From the NCBI RefSeq assembly GCF_001434975.1, contig NZ_AZEL01000053.1, positions 1-64,000 on the forward strand: a DNA stretch of 64,000 nt, in the 5' to 3' direction. Shown here one piece after another: positions 45,159-54,355 of the stretch (positions are counted from its first letter, which is position 1; every line of letters begins with the position of its first letter). The notes under the pieces are model-generated. The model had not been told where the DNA came from, did no database searches, and saw only the letters and a program-made list of their open reading frames with translations. The translations under genes were made by a program, and so were the position numbers. The stretch comes from Lactobacillus gallinarum DSM 10532 = JCM 2011. GTDB taxonomy: Bacteria; Bacillota; Bacilli; Lactobacillales; Lactobacillaceae.

Positions 45159-46448
45159 ATGGAAAAGTGGAAATTAGGAGTTGCAACAGTTGCCGCTATT
45201 GCAGCACTAGGTTTAGCAGGATGTAGCAATAACCAAGGGAGCAGCAACAGTAAGAACGTGACAATGTGGGTACACGTTTCAAATACTGACCCTGAAGGTA
45301 AGGCTCTTCAAAAGAATGTTAATGACTTTAATAAAGAAAACAAACACGGCTATAAAGCCAAAGTTCAATTTATTCCACGTTCTGGTTCAGGTGGTGGTTA
45401 TGAAGATAAAGTTAATGCCGCTTTGAACTCCGGAAGTTTGCCAGATGTTTTAACTTTGGATGGTCCTAACACTGCTGCTTATGCTCATTCAAAGATTATT
45501 CAACCAATTGATAAATATATTACTAACAAGAAAGATATCTTACCAACCATTATTAAACAAGGTACTTATAAAGGTAAGTTATATGCTGCTGGCTATTCAG
45601 AATCAAGCATCGGCATCTATTACAACAAGAAGATGTTCAAAGAGGCTGGGATTAAAGATTCAGAAATTGCTACTTTGAAGCATCCATGGACTTGGACTCA
45701 ATTTAAAGATATTTGTAAGAGACTTAAAAATCACTTCCATGAACCAGCAATTAATATGAACTTGAATGACCACTCAGAAATGGCTCTTTATTCATTAGCA
45801 CCATTTGTATGGTCAGCTGGTGGTAGCATTACTAATCCTGCTGGCACTAAGGCAGTTGGCTACTTTAATTCCAAGCAAACTACTTCAGCCTTCCAATTAA
45901 TTCAAGACATGGTCAAAGATGGTTACACTACTATTTCACCAAAGGATAAAGGTTTTGAAACTGGCAAATATGCCATGATGATGACTGGTACTTGGGAAGT
46001 TCAAACTTTGCAAAACCAATACAAGAATTTGCAATGGGGCGTAATGCCATATCCTGTATCTCCAGCTACTCATAAGCAAGTTTCACCAACAGGCTCATGG
46101 CAATACGCAATGTCTTCTACAGCTAAGAACAAGAAGGCAGCTGGTGCTTTGATTAACTTCTTAATGAGTAAGAAGTGTATGTACCGCAGCGATATGGCTA
46201 ACACTGTTTTGCCAGCACGTAAGAGTGTATCTAAGATGATGATGCCTAAAGTTAATGAACAAATGAGATTCTTCATTAAGCAAAACCAAACTACGGGTCA
46301 TGCTCGTCCAGTTTTAGTTAACTACCCACAAGTAACTAGAACATTTGCTGATACTGTTCAAAACGTAACTTTGTACAAGAAGAATCCTAATGTTCAAAAG
46401 GTAATGAACGAACAAGCTAAAGTTATTCAAAAGTACCTTCAGAAATAG
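45159..46448 (+). CDS. msmE: ABC transporter substrate-binding lipoprotein (sugar)
   Basis: 429 residues. Lipoprotein signal with lipobox LAGC (Cys22), then a family 1 solute-binding protein (MWVHVSNTDPEGKALQKNVN, SGSLPDVLTLDGPNTAAYAH, AGYSESSIGIYYNKKMF, MMMTGTWEVQTLQNQ). Captures fructo-oligosaccharides or sucrose outside the membrane for MsmFG. First structural gene of the operon; SD AAAGGAGAG. Confidence 0.93.
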   Translation: MEKWKLGVATVAAIAALGLAGCSNNQGSSNSKNVTMWVHVSNTDPEGKALQKNVNDFNKENKHGYKAKVQFIPRSGSGGGYEDKVNAALNSGSLPDVLTLDGPNTAAYAHSKIIQPIDKYITNKKDILPTIIKQGTYKGKLYAAGYSESSIGIYYNKKMFKEAGIKDSEIATLKHPWTWTQFKDICKRLKNHFHEPAINMNLNDHSEMALYSLAPFVWSAGGSITNPAGTKAVGYFNSKQTTSAFQLIQDMVKDGYTTISPKDKGFETGKYAMMMTGTWEVQTLQNQYKNLQWGVMPYPVSPATHKQVSPTGSWQYAMSSTAKNKKAAGALINFLMSKKCMYRSDMANTVLPARKSVSKMMMPKVNEQMRFFIKQNQTTGHARPVLVNYPQVTRTFADTVQNVTLYKKNPNVQKVMNEQAKVIQKYLQK

Positions 46449-46468
46449 AGAAGTAAAGGGGAATCTTT

Positions 46469-47353
46469 ATGCAGACTAAAGGTATAAAGAGACAAATCGG
46501 ATGGCTGTACGTTTTACCAGCAATTCTGATTCTGTTAACGTTTTTAATCATTCCGTTCCTGATGTCATTTAGCTATTCTTTTACGAACTACAACATTTTG
46601 ACACCATGGGCTAAACAATATGTAGGTTTTACAAATTACATTAATACTTTTAAAGATCCCGTATTTCTACAAAGTTTAAAAAACATTGCACAATTCGTCA
46701 TCTTTATTATGCCAATTCAGGTTGGTGCAGCTTTAGGATTAGCTTTAATTGTTAATAAAAAGAGACCTGGAAATACATTTTTTAAGATTTCATTCTTTGC
46801 ACCACAAGTTGTTTCATTAACTGTTGTTTCTATTCTTTGGATGTACATTCTTAATCCAGATCAAGGTTTGTTAAATGGTATTTTGGGTATTTTTCACATT
46901 AAACCACAGCCATTTTTAACTTCACCTAAGCAAGCTATGTTTGCCATCATTGGGGTATCTGCTTGGCAGGGTGCTGGTTATCAGATGTTAATCTTTTTAG
47001 CAGGATTACAAAATATTCCTGATTCATTGTATGAAGCAGCTGAATTGGATGGAGCAAATAGTTGGCAAAGATTTTTACATATCACTTTGCCAATGCTTAA
47101 ACCTACTTCAATGATGATCTTAACGACGACTTTCATTAGTGCTTTCAACTTGGTGATTCAACCAATGATCATGACCCAAGGTGGCCCACAAAATGCAACT
47201 ATGACACCAATCTATTACATTTATCGTACTGGGTTTACTGATCGTCAATTAGGCTATGCAAGTGCAATGAGTGTAATTTACGGCATTATCATTATTATCT
47301 TTACTATTATTCAAAGAAAGATCACAAACGCCGGAGGTGACGAGAATGCATAA
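46469..47353 (+). CDS. msmF: ABC sugar transporter permease
   Basis: 294 residues with six hydrophobic segments and the EAA loop YEAAELDGANSWQRFLHITL PMLKP that contacts the ATPase. Pairs with MsmG. Its last codons overlap the msmG start by 8 nt, indicating translational coupling. SD AAAGGGGAA. Confidence 0.92.
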   Translation: MQTKGIKRQIGWLYVLPAILILLTFLIIPFLMSFSYSFTNYNILTPWAKQYVGFTNYINTFKDPVFLQSLKNIAQFVIFIMPIQVGAALGLALIVNKKRPGNTFFKISFFAPQVVSLTVVSILWMYILNPDQGLLNGILGIFHIKPQPFLTSPKQAMFAIIGVSAWQGAGYQMLIFLAGLQNIPDSLYEAAELDGANSWQRFLHITLPMLKPTSMMILTTTFISAFNLVIQPMIMTQGGPQNATMTPIYYIYRTGFTDRQLGYASAMSVIYGIIIIIFTIIQRKITNAGGDENA

Positions 47354-48203
47354 ATTTATGACACGTAGAAGATTTCACGTGATCTGGACTACAGTGTTAA
47401 TTACAATTTTAGCTTTATTCTTCTTGTTCCCATTGGTTTGGATGATCGTTTCTTCAATGAAACCTGAATCTCAAATTTATGCCAACATCAGTAACTTTAA
47501 GGCATTCTTGCCTTCAGGTCATATTTCTGATTGGGGCAAAGCTTATGTAAGCATCTTCCATAGATTCCCAGTAATGAGATACATTTTAAACAGTGTATTT
47601 TATGCAACAAGTGTAACGATAGGTTCAATTGTAGTAAATGCTTTAGCTGGTTATGGTTTCGCAAAATTCAACTTTACAGGACGCAAACTACTCTTTGGTT
47701 TATTAATTGCATTATTGGTTATCCCAGGTACTACACTTTTAATTCAGCAATTCCAAATTGCTAAAACTATTGGTATTTTGAATACGCCTTTGGCAGTTAT
47801 TTTGCCAGGTATATCTAGTCCATTCTATATTTACATGTTTAGAAATGCTTTCGCAGCAATTCCAGATAGTATTACAGAAGCTGCTGAACTAGATGGGGCA
47901 AGTAATCTAAGAATTTTCTGGAATATCCTTTTGCCAATGACGCTTCCTACAGTTGCGACAGTTGGAACGTTATCATTCATAGGTAGTTGGAACGACTATG
48001 TATGGCCATTAATGGTTTTGACCAATTCTGATCAATTCCCACTACAAGTGGCTATTACAAATATTAACAGCACGAACCCAGTTTACATGAATCAAGTTAT
48101 GGCTATTTTGACCATTTCTACTGTTCCTTTGGTTTTAGTTTATATCTTCTTCCAAAAGTACCTTACTCAAGGAATGGGTTCTGCAGGTAATGGTGATAAA
48201 TAA
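47346..48203 (+). CDS. msmG: ABC sugar transporter permease
   Basis: 285 residues. Start ATG 47346 is preceded 7 nt upstream by GGAGGTG; it overlaps the end of msmF by 8 nt. Six transmembrane helices and EAA loop ITEAAELDGASNLRIFWNIL. Forms the sugar channel with MsmF. Its stop shares one base with the bfrA start (TAATG). Confidence 0.92.
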   Translation: MHKFMTRRRFHVIWTTVLITILALFFLFPLVWMIVSSMKPESQIYANISNFKAFLPSGHISDWGKAYVSIFHRFPVMRYILNSVFYATSVTIGSIVVNALAGYGFAKFNFTGRKLLFGLLIALLVIPGTTLLIQQFQIAKTIGILNTPLAVILPGISSPFYIYMFRNAFAAIPDSITEAAELDGASNLRIFWNILLPMTLPTVATVGTLSFIGSWNDYVWPLMVLTNSDQFPLQVAITNINSTNPVYMNQVMAILTISTVPLVLVYIFFQKYLTQGMGSAGNGDK

Positions 48204-49495
48204 TGAAAGAAAATTCTTACTTATATGAAAAAATAAGAAAAATTGATAATGATGAATTGCGACCACTTTTTCATTTCACTGCTCCAGTGGGTTGGATCAA
48301 TGATCCTAATGGACTAATCCATTATAAAAATTATTATCAATTGTATTATCAATATAATCCTTATGCCCCTCATTGGGATAACATGCATTGGGGTCATGCT
48401 CGTAGCAAAGATGGTCTTCATTGGGAAGACATGCCGATAGCGATGAAACCTGATCATCAATATGATAAAACCGGTATTTTCTCCGGTTCTGCTATTGAAA
48501 AGGATGGCAAGTTATATGTTCTTTATACAGGGCATGTAGATGAAGATGGTCAAATTACTGAAACACAATGTGTAGCTGTTTCGGATGATGGTGTTGATTT
48601 TAAGAAATATGAAAATAACCCAGTAATGACGGTAGCAGATTTGCCTGGAGAAACAGACGAAAGCAACTTCCGTGATCCTAAGGTCTTTAAGCACGGTAAT
48701 AAATACTATTGTGTAGTTGCCGCTGCACTTGAAAAGCATGGTAGCCTAGTTTTATTTGAATCAGACGATTTGCTTCACTGGTCATTTAAATCTGTTTTGC
48801 TTCAAGGTGAAGAGTACGGCATTATGACCGAATGTCCCGATTACTTTAATATTAATGGTCAAGATTATTTAGCCTTTAGTGTAATTTTAGGCGATGGCAG
48901 AAATAGTGTTGTTTATCTTGCTAAGGGATATATGGATTGGCAAAACTTTAAGTTTAAGTTAGAAGAACAACATCGTTTAGATGATAGCGATGACTTCTAT
49001 GCTTCTCAAAGCTTTGTAGATGAAAAAGACAATCGAATTATTATTCCTTGGTTGAGAAGTGCTGATCATGTTAACTATCTTGAAGAATCCGGTCATCTTT
49101 GGAACGGTATGATGGGGATCCCAAGAATGCTGACTACAATTAATGGTCAATTAATCCAAAAGCCAATTGGAACAATAAATGATATGTCATTATCTGACAG
49201 TCGAGATATTGATTTAGGCAGTTATAAATTAACTGAAGAAATTCCTATTGATCATAGTTTGATATTAAAAGGTGATAATGGTGAGATTCACATTACTCGC
49301 AAAAAAGAAGATCAATATGTAATTGAAATTCATTCACCTGTATTTATTAAAAATGTTTCATGGCATCCAGATAATCATAAATTGACATTGGTGATTGATA
49401 ATTCGAGCTTTGAACTCTTTAGTCAAAGTAAGACTTTAAGTATTGTTACTTTTGTTGCTGGAATAAAACAAGCAATGCTTAAAAAGGTAAATTAG
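48203..49495 (+). CDS. bfrA: beta-fructofuranosidase (GH32), intracellular
   Basis: 430 residues. GH32 motifs: FTAPVGWINDPNGLIHYKNY with the nucleophile Asp, FSGSAI, ESNFRDPKVFKHG (RDP) and TECPDYFNINGQ with the acid-base Glu. No signal peptide, so it hydrolyses imported fructo-oligosaccharides or sucrose in the cytosol, releasing fructose. The C-terminal beta-sandwich is rather short. Overlaps msmG by one base; next gene msmK is 14 nt downstream. Confidence 0.93.
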   Translation: MKENSYLYEKIRKIDNDELRPLFHFTAPVGWINDPNGLIHYKNYYQLYYQYNPYAPHWDNMHWGHARSKDGLHWEDMPIAMKPDHQYDKTGIFSGSAIEKDGKLYVLYTGHVDEDGQITETQCVAVSDDGVDFKKYENNPVMTVADLPGETDESNFRDPKVFKHGNKYYCVVAAALEKHGSLVLFESDDLLHWSFKSVLLQGEEYGIMTECPDYFNINGQDYLAFSVILGDGRNSVVYLAKGYMDWQNFKFKLEEQHRLDDSDDFYASQSFVDEKDNRIIIPWLRSADHVNYLEESGHLWNGMMGIPRMLTTINGQLIQKPIGTINDMSLSDSRDIDLGSYKLTEEIPIDHSLILKGDNGEIHITRKKEDQYVIEIHSPVFIKNVSWHPDNHKLTLVIDNSSFELFSQSKTLSIVTFVAGIKQAMLKKVN

Positions 49496-49509
49496 CAAGG
49501 AAATGAAAA

Positions 49510-50616
49510 ATGACAGAAGTAGATTTAAACCATGTTTATAAAAAATATGATGGCAATGACAAGTATTCTGTAAATGACTTTGATTTGCATATCAAAGATA
49601 AGGAATTTATCGTTTTTGTCGGTCCTTCAGGTTGTGGTAAATCAACAACATTAAGAATGATTGCCGGTTTGGAAGATATTACCGAAGGTACGCTTGAGAT
49701 TGATCATAAAGTCATGAATGATGTTGCTCCAAAGAACAGAGATATTGCGATGGTTTTCCAGAACTACGCTTTGTATCCACATATGACTATTTATGACAAC
49801 ATGGCCTTTGGATTAAAGCTTAGACATTATTCTAAGGAAGATATTGATAAAAAAGTAAAGCACGCAGCTGAAATTTTGGGTTTGACTAGCTATTTAAAGA
49901 AGAAACCCGCAGCTCTTTCAGGTGGTCAACGTCAGCGTGTTGCTTTAGGACGTTCAATTGTGCGGGATGCACCAATCTTCTTGATGGATGAGCCTCTTTC
50001 AAACCTTGATGCTAAATTACGTGTATCTATGCGTGCAGAAATTGCTAAACTTCATCAAAGATTAGGTACGACAACAATTTATGTTACTCACGACCAAACT
50101 GAAGCTATGACTTTAGCTGATAGAGTAGTAGTTATGTCAGTAGGTAAGGTACAACAAATTGGTACGCCACTTGAAGTTTACAACAAGCCAAAGAATATGT
50201 TTGTAGCCGGTTTTATTGGTTCACCACAAATGAACTTCTTTAATGTTCATTACAAGGATGGCCGTATTTCCGATGGTAAAGGCTTAAACATTGGCATCCC
50301 AGAAGGTAAGGCAAAGATGCTTAATGAGAAGGGCTATAACGATAAGGACATCGTATTTGGCATTCGGCCTGAAGACATTCATGCTGAGGAAGCATTCTTG
50401 GAAACGTGGCCTGATGCTGTAATCAGTTCAACAGTTGTAGTTTCCGAATTGCTTGGTGCTACAATTCAACTGTATCAAAAAGTCGATGGTACTGAATTTG
50501 TAGCCGATGTAAATTCACGTGATTACCACAAGCCAGGTGATCATGTAAAGATGGGCTTCGATGTTAATAAAGCTCACTTCTTCGATAAAGACACTACAAT
50601 GGCTATTTACAATTAA
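49510..50616 (+). CDS. msmK: ABC transporter ATPase (MsmK/UgpC type)
   Basis: 368 residues. Walker A GPSGCGKSTT, Q-loop FQNYALYPHMT, signature LSGGQRQRVALGRSIVRD, Walker B IFLMDEPLSNLDAKLR, H-loop VTHDQTEAMTLADR, and a C-terminal MalK-like TOBE regulatory domain (FGIRPEDIHAEEAFL). Energises MsmEFG uptake; this subfamily can serve several sugar importers. In lactobacilli usually part of the msm operon. Confidence 0.95.
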   Translation: MTEVDLNHVYKKYDGNDKYSVNDFDLHIKDKEFIVFVGPSGCGKSTTLRMIAGLEDITEGTLEIDHKVMNDVAPKNRDIAMVFQNYALYPHMTIYDNMAFGLKLRHYSKEDIDKKVKHAAEILGLTSYLKKKPAALSGGQRQRVALGRSIVRDAPIFLMDEPLSNLDAKLRVSMRAEIAKLHQRLGTTTIYVTHDQTEAMTLADRVVVMSVGKVQQIGTPLEVYNKPKNMFVAGFIGSPQMNFFNVHYKDGRISDGKGLNIGIPEGKAKMLNEKGYNDKDIVFGIRPEDIHAEEAFLETWPDAVISSTVVVSELLGATIQLYQKVDGTEFVADVNSRDYHKPGDHVKMGFDVNKAHFFDKDTTMAIYN

Positions 50617-50680
50617 TAATTTTCTCTCCCCCCTAATTTTTGAAAAACAATTCGACATAATCCTCGATGATCAAAAATAT

Positions 50681-50720
50681 TTATAGGTTCGATCTTTTCT
50701 CGAAGATTGAACCTATTTTT
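50681..50720 (+). terminator. terminator hairpin between msmK and gtfA
   Basis: TAGGTTCGATCTT/AAGATTGAACCTA, a 13-bp stem with one G-T pair, followed by T5. It lies inside the operon, so gtfA should receive less transcript or have separate expression. Confidence 0.8.
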
Positions 50721-50737
50721 GTAAAGAAGGTTTAAAA

Positions 50738-52180
50738 ATGAAATTACAAAATAAAGCGATGTTGATAACTTATGCAGATAGTTTAGGTCATAATTTAAAA
50801 GATTTATCTTACGTAATGGACCATTATTTTAAAAAGGCGATTGGTGGCATTCACTTATTGCCAATTTTCCCATCAAATGGTGACCGTGGCTTTTCGCCAA
50901 CACGATATGATGTGGTTGATCCTAAATTTGGCTCTTGGGAAGACGTTGAAAAATTAGGTCAGCAATATTATTTGATGTTTGATTTTATGATCAATCATTT
51001 ATCCAAGCATTCAGCTTATTTCCAAGATTTTGAGGCTAAGCATGATCAGAGCAAGTATAGTGATTTGTTCTTAAGCTGGGATAAGTTCTGGCCTGCTGGT
51101 CGACCAATACAAAAGGATATTGATTTAATTTATAAACGTAAGGCTAAAGCTCCATATCAAGATATTGAATTCAAAGATGGCAGTCATGAAAAGATGTGGA
51201 ATACTTTTGGCCCCGATCAAATGGATTTGGATGTAAGAACTAAGACCACTCAAGAATTTATTAAGAATAATTTGCAAAATTTGGCTAAGCATGGTGCTAG
51301 TCTGATTCGTCTGGACGCTTTTGCTTATGCCATTAAAAAACTAGATACCAATGATTTCTTTGTGGAGCCTGAAATTTGGTCATTGCTTGAAGAGGTAAAT
51401 GATTATTTGAAAGATACTCCAGCAACGATTTTGCCAGAAATTCATGAGCATTACACTATGCCATTTAAGGTGGCTAAGCATGGCTACTTCATCTATGACT
51501 TTGCTTTGCCAATGGTCTTGCTATATTCACTTTATAGCGGTAATAGTACACAATTAGCTAACTGGTTAAAGAAGTGTCCAATGAAGCAATTTACTACGCT
51601 AGATACTCATGATGGGTTAGGGGTAGTTGATGCTAAGGATGTCTTGACCGATGAACAGATTGATTATACAACCAAAAAGCTCTATCAAATTGGCGCAAAT
51701 GTTAAGAAGAAGTATTCAAGTGCTGAATATCATAATTTGGATATCTATCAGATTAATACTACTTATTATTCTGCATTAGGTAATGATGATAAAAAGTACT
51801 TCCTTGCTCGGTTATTGCAGATCTTTGCACCAGGTATTCCTCAAATTTATTATGTTGGTTTGCTTGCTGGTGAAAACGATATTCAATTGTTGGAAAAGAC
51901 TAAGGAAGGTCGCGATATTAATCGGCATTATTACGAATTAGCTGAGATTAAAAAACAAGTTAATAGACCAGTAGTTAAGTCATTAATTAAGTTACTGGAA
52001 TTCCGTAATTCAGCGGCTGCCTTTGACTTAGACGGATCAATTGATGTAGCAACGCCTAGTGATCATGAAATTGTCATTACTAGAATGAATAAAGCTAAGA
52101 CTGACGTGGCTAGTGCTAAGGTTGATTTCCAGAATTTGACTTATCAAGTTAAATATAATGATCAAGTATTTGGTTTTTAA
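50738..52180 (+). CDS. gtfA: sucrose phosphorylase (GH13)
   Basis: 480 residues. Converts sucrose plus phosphate to glucose-1-phosphate and fructose without ATP. GH13 motifs: [43 protein letters not shown] with the catalytic Asp, LPEIHEHY with the acid-base Glu, and [12 protein letters not shown]. Length matches the family. It follows msmK after the hairpin; good SD (AAGAAGG). It completes cytosolic breakdown of sucrose units delivered by the importer. Confidence 0.93.
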   Translation: MKLQNKAMLITYADSLGHNLKDLSYVMDHYFKKAIGGIHLLPIFPSNGDRGFSPTRYDVVDPKFGSWEDVEKLGQQYYLMFDFMINHLSKHSAYFQDFEAKHDQSKYSDLFLSWDKFWPAGRPIQKDIDLIYKRKAKAPYQDIEFKDGSHEKMWNTFGPDQMDLDVRTKTTQEFIKNNLQNLAKHGASLIRLDAFAYAIKKLDTNDFFVEPEIWSLLEEVNDYLKDTPATILPEIHEHYTMPFKVAKHGYFIYDFALPMVLLYSLYSGNSTQLANWLKKCPMKQFTTLDTHDGLGVVDAKDVLTDEQIDYTTKKLYQIGANVKKKYSSAEYHNLDIYQINTTYYSALGNDDKKYFLARLLQIFAPGIPQIYYVGLLAGENDIQLLEKTKEGRDINRHYYELAEIKKQVNRPVVKSLIKLLEFRNSAAAFDLDGSIDVATPSDHEIVITRMNKAKTDVASAKVDFQNLTYQVKYNDQVFGF

Positions 52181-52261
52181 AAGGCGTTAGAAAATGCAAA
52201 GATTATAATCATGATACTTTTGAGCAAATGTGAAAAAATCAAAATTTTTTTGAATTTTTCC

Positions 52262-52290
52262 TTGATATTTTTTCTTCATTCCCCTATACT
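52262..52290 (+). promoter_or_regulatory. promoter of tRNA-Gln
   Basis: TTGATA, 17 nt, TATACT, about 60 nt before the tRNA 5' end. Confidence 0.6.
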
Positions 52291-52353
52291 AATATCTGTT
52301 GGGTGATCGAGAGGTCATTCAAATAGAACCAATCAAGTAAAAGGTTTGAAGAT

Positions 52354-52425
52354 TGGGTTATAGCCAAGTGGTAAGGCAATGGTTTTTGGTACCATCATGC
52401 GCTGGTTCGAGTCCAGCTAACCCAA
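52354..52425 (+). tRNA. tRNA-Gln (TTG anticodon)
   Basis: 72-nt cloverleaf with acceptor TGGGTTA/TAACCCA, anticodon loop TTTTGGT (anticodon TTG, decoding CAA), T arm CTGGTTCGAGTCCAG, discriminator A. Its 3' end is the attachment site of the integrated element; integration leaves the tRNA intact. Confidence 0.93.
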
Positions 52426-52427
52426 TA
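52413..52427 (+). other. attL core
   Basis: CCAGCTAACCCAATA, overlapping the 3' end of tRNA-Gln; exact copy at 62639-62653. Confidence 0.9.
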
Positions 52428-52525
52428 TAAATTAGTTAGCTTTAATATCTAATGTTTAGAAACGTTGGTATTAAAGCTTTTTTGTTACCTTGAGTTTATT
52501 TCTGTTTTTCTGAGTTTACTTAAAA

Positions 52526-52607
52526 AGGTGGCAACATTAGGTGGCAATATTTTGAAAAATAGGGTAAAAATGCGACTTGCTAAAATTGGTCTACAGGTGG
52601 CAACATT
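52526..52607 (+). repeat. left cluster of integrase arm-type repeats
   Basis: AGGTGGCAACATT at 52526-52538 and 52595-52607, with AGGTGGCAATATT directly adjoining at 52539-52551. The same 13-mer occurs four times near attR in the same orientation; placement near both ends indicates Int arm-binding sites. Confidence 0.8.
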
Positions 52608-52631
52608 GACCCGAAATAATTAGAACAATTT

Positions 52632-52671
52632 TGGTGTAAATAGGCTTATCAAAGGGCTTTAATGATATAAT
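52632..52671 (+). promoter_or_regulatory. 35-bp promoter-like box, copy C
   Basis: Starts TGGTGTAAATAGGCTTATCA and ends in TATAAT (52666-52671); near-identical boxes at 58198-58235 and 61202-61239 on the minus strand also end in TATAAT or TATAAC. No consensus -35, which suggests an activator-dependent promoter. A short transcript to the hairpin at 52697-52734 is predicted. Confidence 0.55.
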
Positions 52672-52696
52672 TAACTTAATATCATTGATTCATAGT

Positions 52697-52734
52697 TAAA
52701 AGGCTTATCTCATTTACGAGGTAAGCCTTTTTTT
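52697..52734 (+). terminator. terminator near the left end of the element
   Basis: AAAAGGCTTA/TAAGCCTTTT hairpin with inner CTC/GAG and T7. It replaces the tRNA's own terminator, now displaced beyond attR. Confidence 0.85.
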
Positions 52735-52755
52735 GTTATAGGGATGCACTATAGG

Positions 52756-52770
52756 GTAACGAATCGTTAC
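52756..52770. repeat. palindrome GTAACGAATCGTTAC, copy 1
   Basis: A 15-bp perfect palindrome, identical to 55673-55687. Here it stands alone; there it is the core of a 13-bp hairpin. Confidence 0.7.
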
Positions 52771-52787
52771 GGCATTTTTTAGTTATA

Positions 52788-52870
52788 GGATGCATCCCTT
52801 AAAATGCTATTCTAAGTGGTTTTATTATTTCTAGTATGATTATGCATGTATGACTTTTAAACTCGTTAGA
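52788..52870 (+). promoter_or_regulatory. conserved upstream module of ArpU-like gene 1
   Basis: About 83 bp starting GGATGCATCCC and containing ATTCTAAG, TAGTATG, CATGTATGACTTT and GTTAGA is closely repeated at 54192-54274 before the second ArpU-like gene, while the next 80 bp differ. Selection on this block implies promoter or operator function. Confidence 0.6.
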
Positions 52871-52961
52871 ATCCAAAAGAGCTTATATAATTAACTCAAT
52901 AGCAAAATGCTAACTAGTTTCAGGTAGAAAAATCTTATATGAAATGGTGAGGTAAAAAGCA

Positions 52962-53378
52962 ATGAGTGGCACGACTGTTATAGTAAATGCGTATAAATTC
53001 TTTAATAAGTATTTTGATCGAATATTAAGCATTTCGGGGCTATTGCCTATGGATTTAATGCCCGAAAATATTAGTAATATAAAGCCGTCTAATGCTGAAA
53101 ACTACCCACAAAGAATAATACAGGCTGAAACCATTGCATATTGCATAGCATTAGCTATAAATGACTGCAAAAACGAACCTAAAAAGCCCTATAAAACAAT
53201 ATTGATTGATGTTTACTTAAAAGAATTAAGTAATATAGATACGATGCAAAAGGTAGGCTATGAGCATTCAAGATATAACGTGTTAAAAAGACAAGCTATA
53301 AACGAGTTTGCGGGGCGTTTTAACATCTATGCTATTAAGGTGGGTGTTAGTTCGATAATTGAATTAAGCCTAGCCTAA
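52962..53378 (+). CDS. ArpU-family phage-type transcriptional regulator, copy 1
   Basis: 138 residues. The C-terminal half (KKPYKTILIDVYLKELSNID, VGYEHSRYNVLKRQAINEFA) has the sigma-region-4-like pattern of ArpU/RinA-type late-gene activators of Firmicute phages; the N-terminal half is helical (YKFFNKYFDRILSISG). Paralogue of 54356-54760. SD GGTGAGG. There are no phage structural genes for it to control, so the targets may be the element's own patterned DNA or a helper phage. The family call is from pattern recognition. Confidence 0.7.
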   Translation: MSGTTVIVNAYKFFNKYFDRILSISGLLPMDLMPENISNIKPSNAENYPQRIIQAETIAYCIALAINDCKNEPKKPYKTILIDVYLKELSNIDTMQKVGYEHSRYNVLKRQAINEFAGRFNIYAIKVGVSSIIELSLA

Positions 53379-53414
53379 CCATTGCATCCCGTTTAATATT
53401 GAAAGATATTAATT

Positions 53415-53446
53415 CTCACTGCGCAAAATTGCGTAGTGAGTTTTTT
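53415..53446 (+). terminator. terminator of ArpU-like gene 1
   Basis: CTCACTGCGCAA/TTGCGTAGTGAG hairpin plus T6; homologous to the terminator after copy 2. Confidence 0.9.
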
Positions 53447-53448
53447 AG

Positions 53449-53635
53449 TTGCTGAATATCTTTTTAAAGGTTCTAAAATATTGCTATGCCTTTTTTAGGG
53501 TGTCTCAAATGTCGCTATGTCTTTTTTAAGGTCTGACAAATATGACCTATATCTTTTTTAAGGGCTCTAAAATGTCTCGATACCTTTTTAAAGTGTCCGC
53601 AATGTCAGAATACCTTTTTTAAGGTCTTTGCCAAT
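53449..53635. repeat. iteron-like array, six units of 30-32 bp
   Basis: Degenerate units with consensus GTCnnnATACCTTTTTTAAG followed by GTCTnnnAAAT; boundaries near 53479, 53510, 53541, 53573 and 53603. Each unit centres on the small palindrome ACCTTTTTTAAGGT. Phase and spacing near three helical turns suggest protein binding, for example an origin or packaging recognition array. Confidence 0.7.
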
Positions 53636-53729
53636 TATGCCCGTTTTACCCGATAACGGTTAAACCTCTACGACGGCATTATTTGTTAGTAAATAGCTTG
53701 TTAGGACGTTGTAAACCTTTAATTAATAC

Positions 53730-53830
53730 GCTGAATCAGTTAATCACGAATCATAGTTCAGGTTTTTTCAGGTTCAGGATAGGTTTTGACAGGTTCTATT
53801 GAGGTTTTTTGAGGTTCACATTCGGTTTTA
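53730..53830. repeat. conserved GCTGAATCAG block and AGGTTTT direct repeats
   Basis: 53730-53760 (GCTGAATCAGTTAATCACGA...) is almost the same as 56051-56081. It is followed by three 21-22 bp units AGGTTTTnnnAGGTTC, also present in weaker form at 56083-56145. Part of the duplicated non-coding module. Confidence 0.65.
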
Positions 53831-53931
53831 TTCTCTTTTTACGGTTTTCACGTTAGCTATTGTTAGCTTTTTCTTGTTTCATGTTGGGTTTTGTTGGGGT
53901 GTTAAGAGCATATAGCACGGCTTAGCATCTA

Positions 53932-54022
53932 CCCCAAATTGGGGACATCTGCTCAATTTTGAGCGCATTCCTAACACTTACCCAAAATTGTGGGCATCTT
54001 ATAACATCTATCCAAAATTGGA
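53932..54022. repeat. array of four mini-palindromes with compensatory stems
   Basis: CCCCAAATTGGGG (53932-53944), GCTCAATTTTGAGC (53951-53964), CCCAAAATTGTGGG (53981-53994) and TCCAAAATTGGA (54011-54022). Cores are alike while outer stems differ but stay paired. Three are followed by RCATCT. No ORF covers them. The rest of 53640-54190 has no gene that I can see. Confidence 0.7.
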
Positions 54023-54191
54023 CGCATCTTTTCTGCATTTCGATTTATAGATACGCTTATAAAATGTCTACTTTGCTAACTTGCATTTAAGCTTGTTGTT
54101 TAGGTTTGTATCAATATTTTCAATAAGGCTAAAAGATACAAAGTTACATAGTTCAAAAATTGAACCTATAGCAGTATTTTTTACTAATGAG

Positions 54192-54274
54192 GGATGCATC
54201 CCTTTTAAATGCATTCTAAGAGGCTCTATTATTTTTAGTATGCTTATACATGTATGACTTTAAAACCTGTTAGA
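54192..54274 (+). promoter_or_regulatory. conserved upstream module of ArpU-like gene 2
   Basis: Begins with the perfect 12-bp palindrome GGGATGCATCCC just upstream (54191-54202) and matches 52788-52870 closely over about 83 bp. Confidence 0.6.
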
Positions 54275-54355
54275 GTTGAAATTTACTTACATGGTTGCAA
54301 TTTAATAGCTAAATGCTACTTAGTTCAAATTAAATAAAGTGAGGTATTAAGAACA

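Noticed and set aside
53449-54022. CRISPR array
   Set aside because: The units are contiguous degenerate repeats without unique spacers, the palindromes differ from one another, and no cas genes are present.
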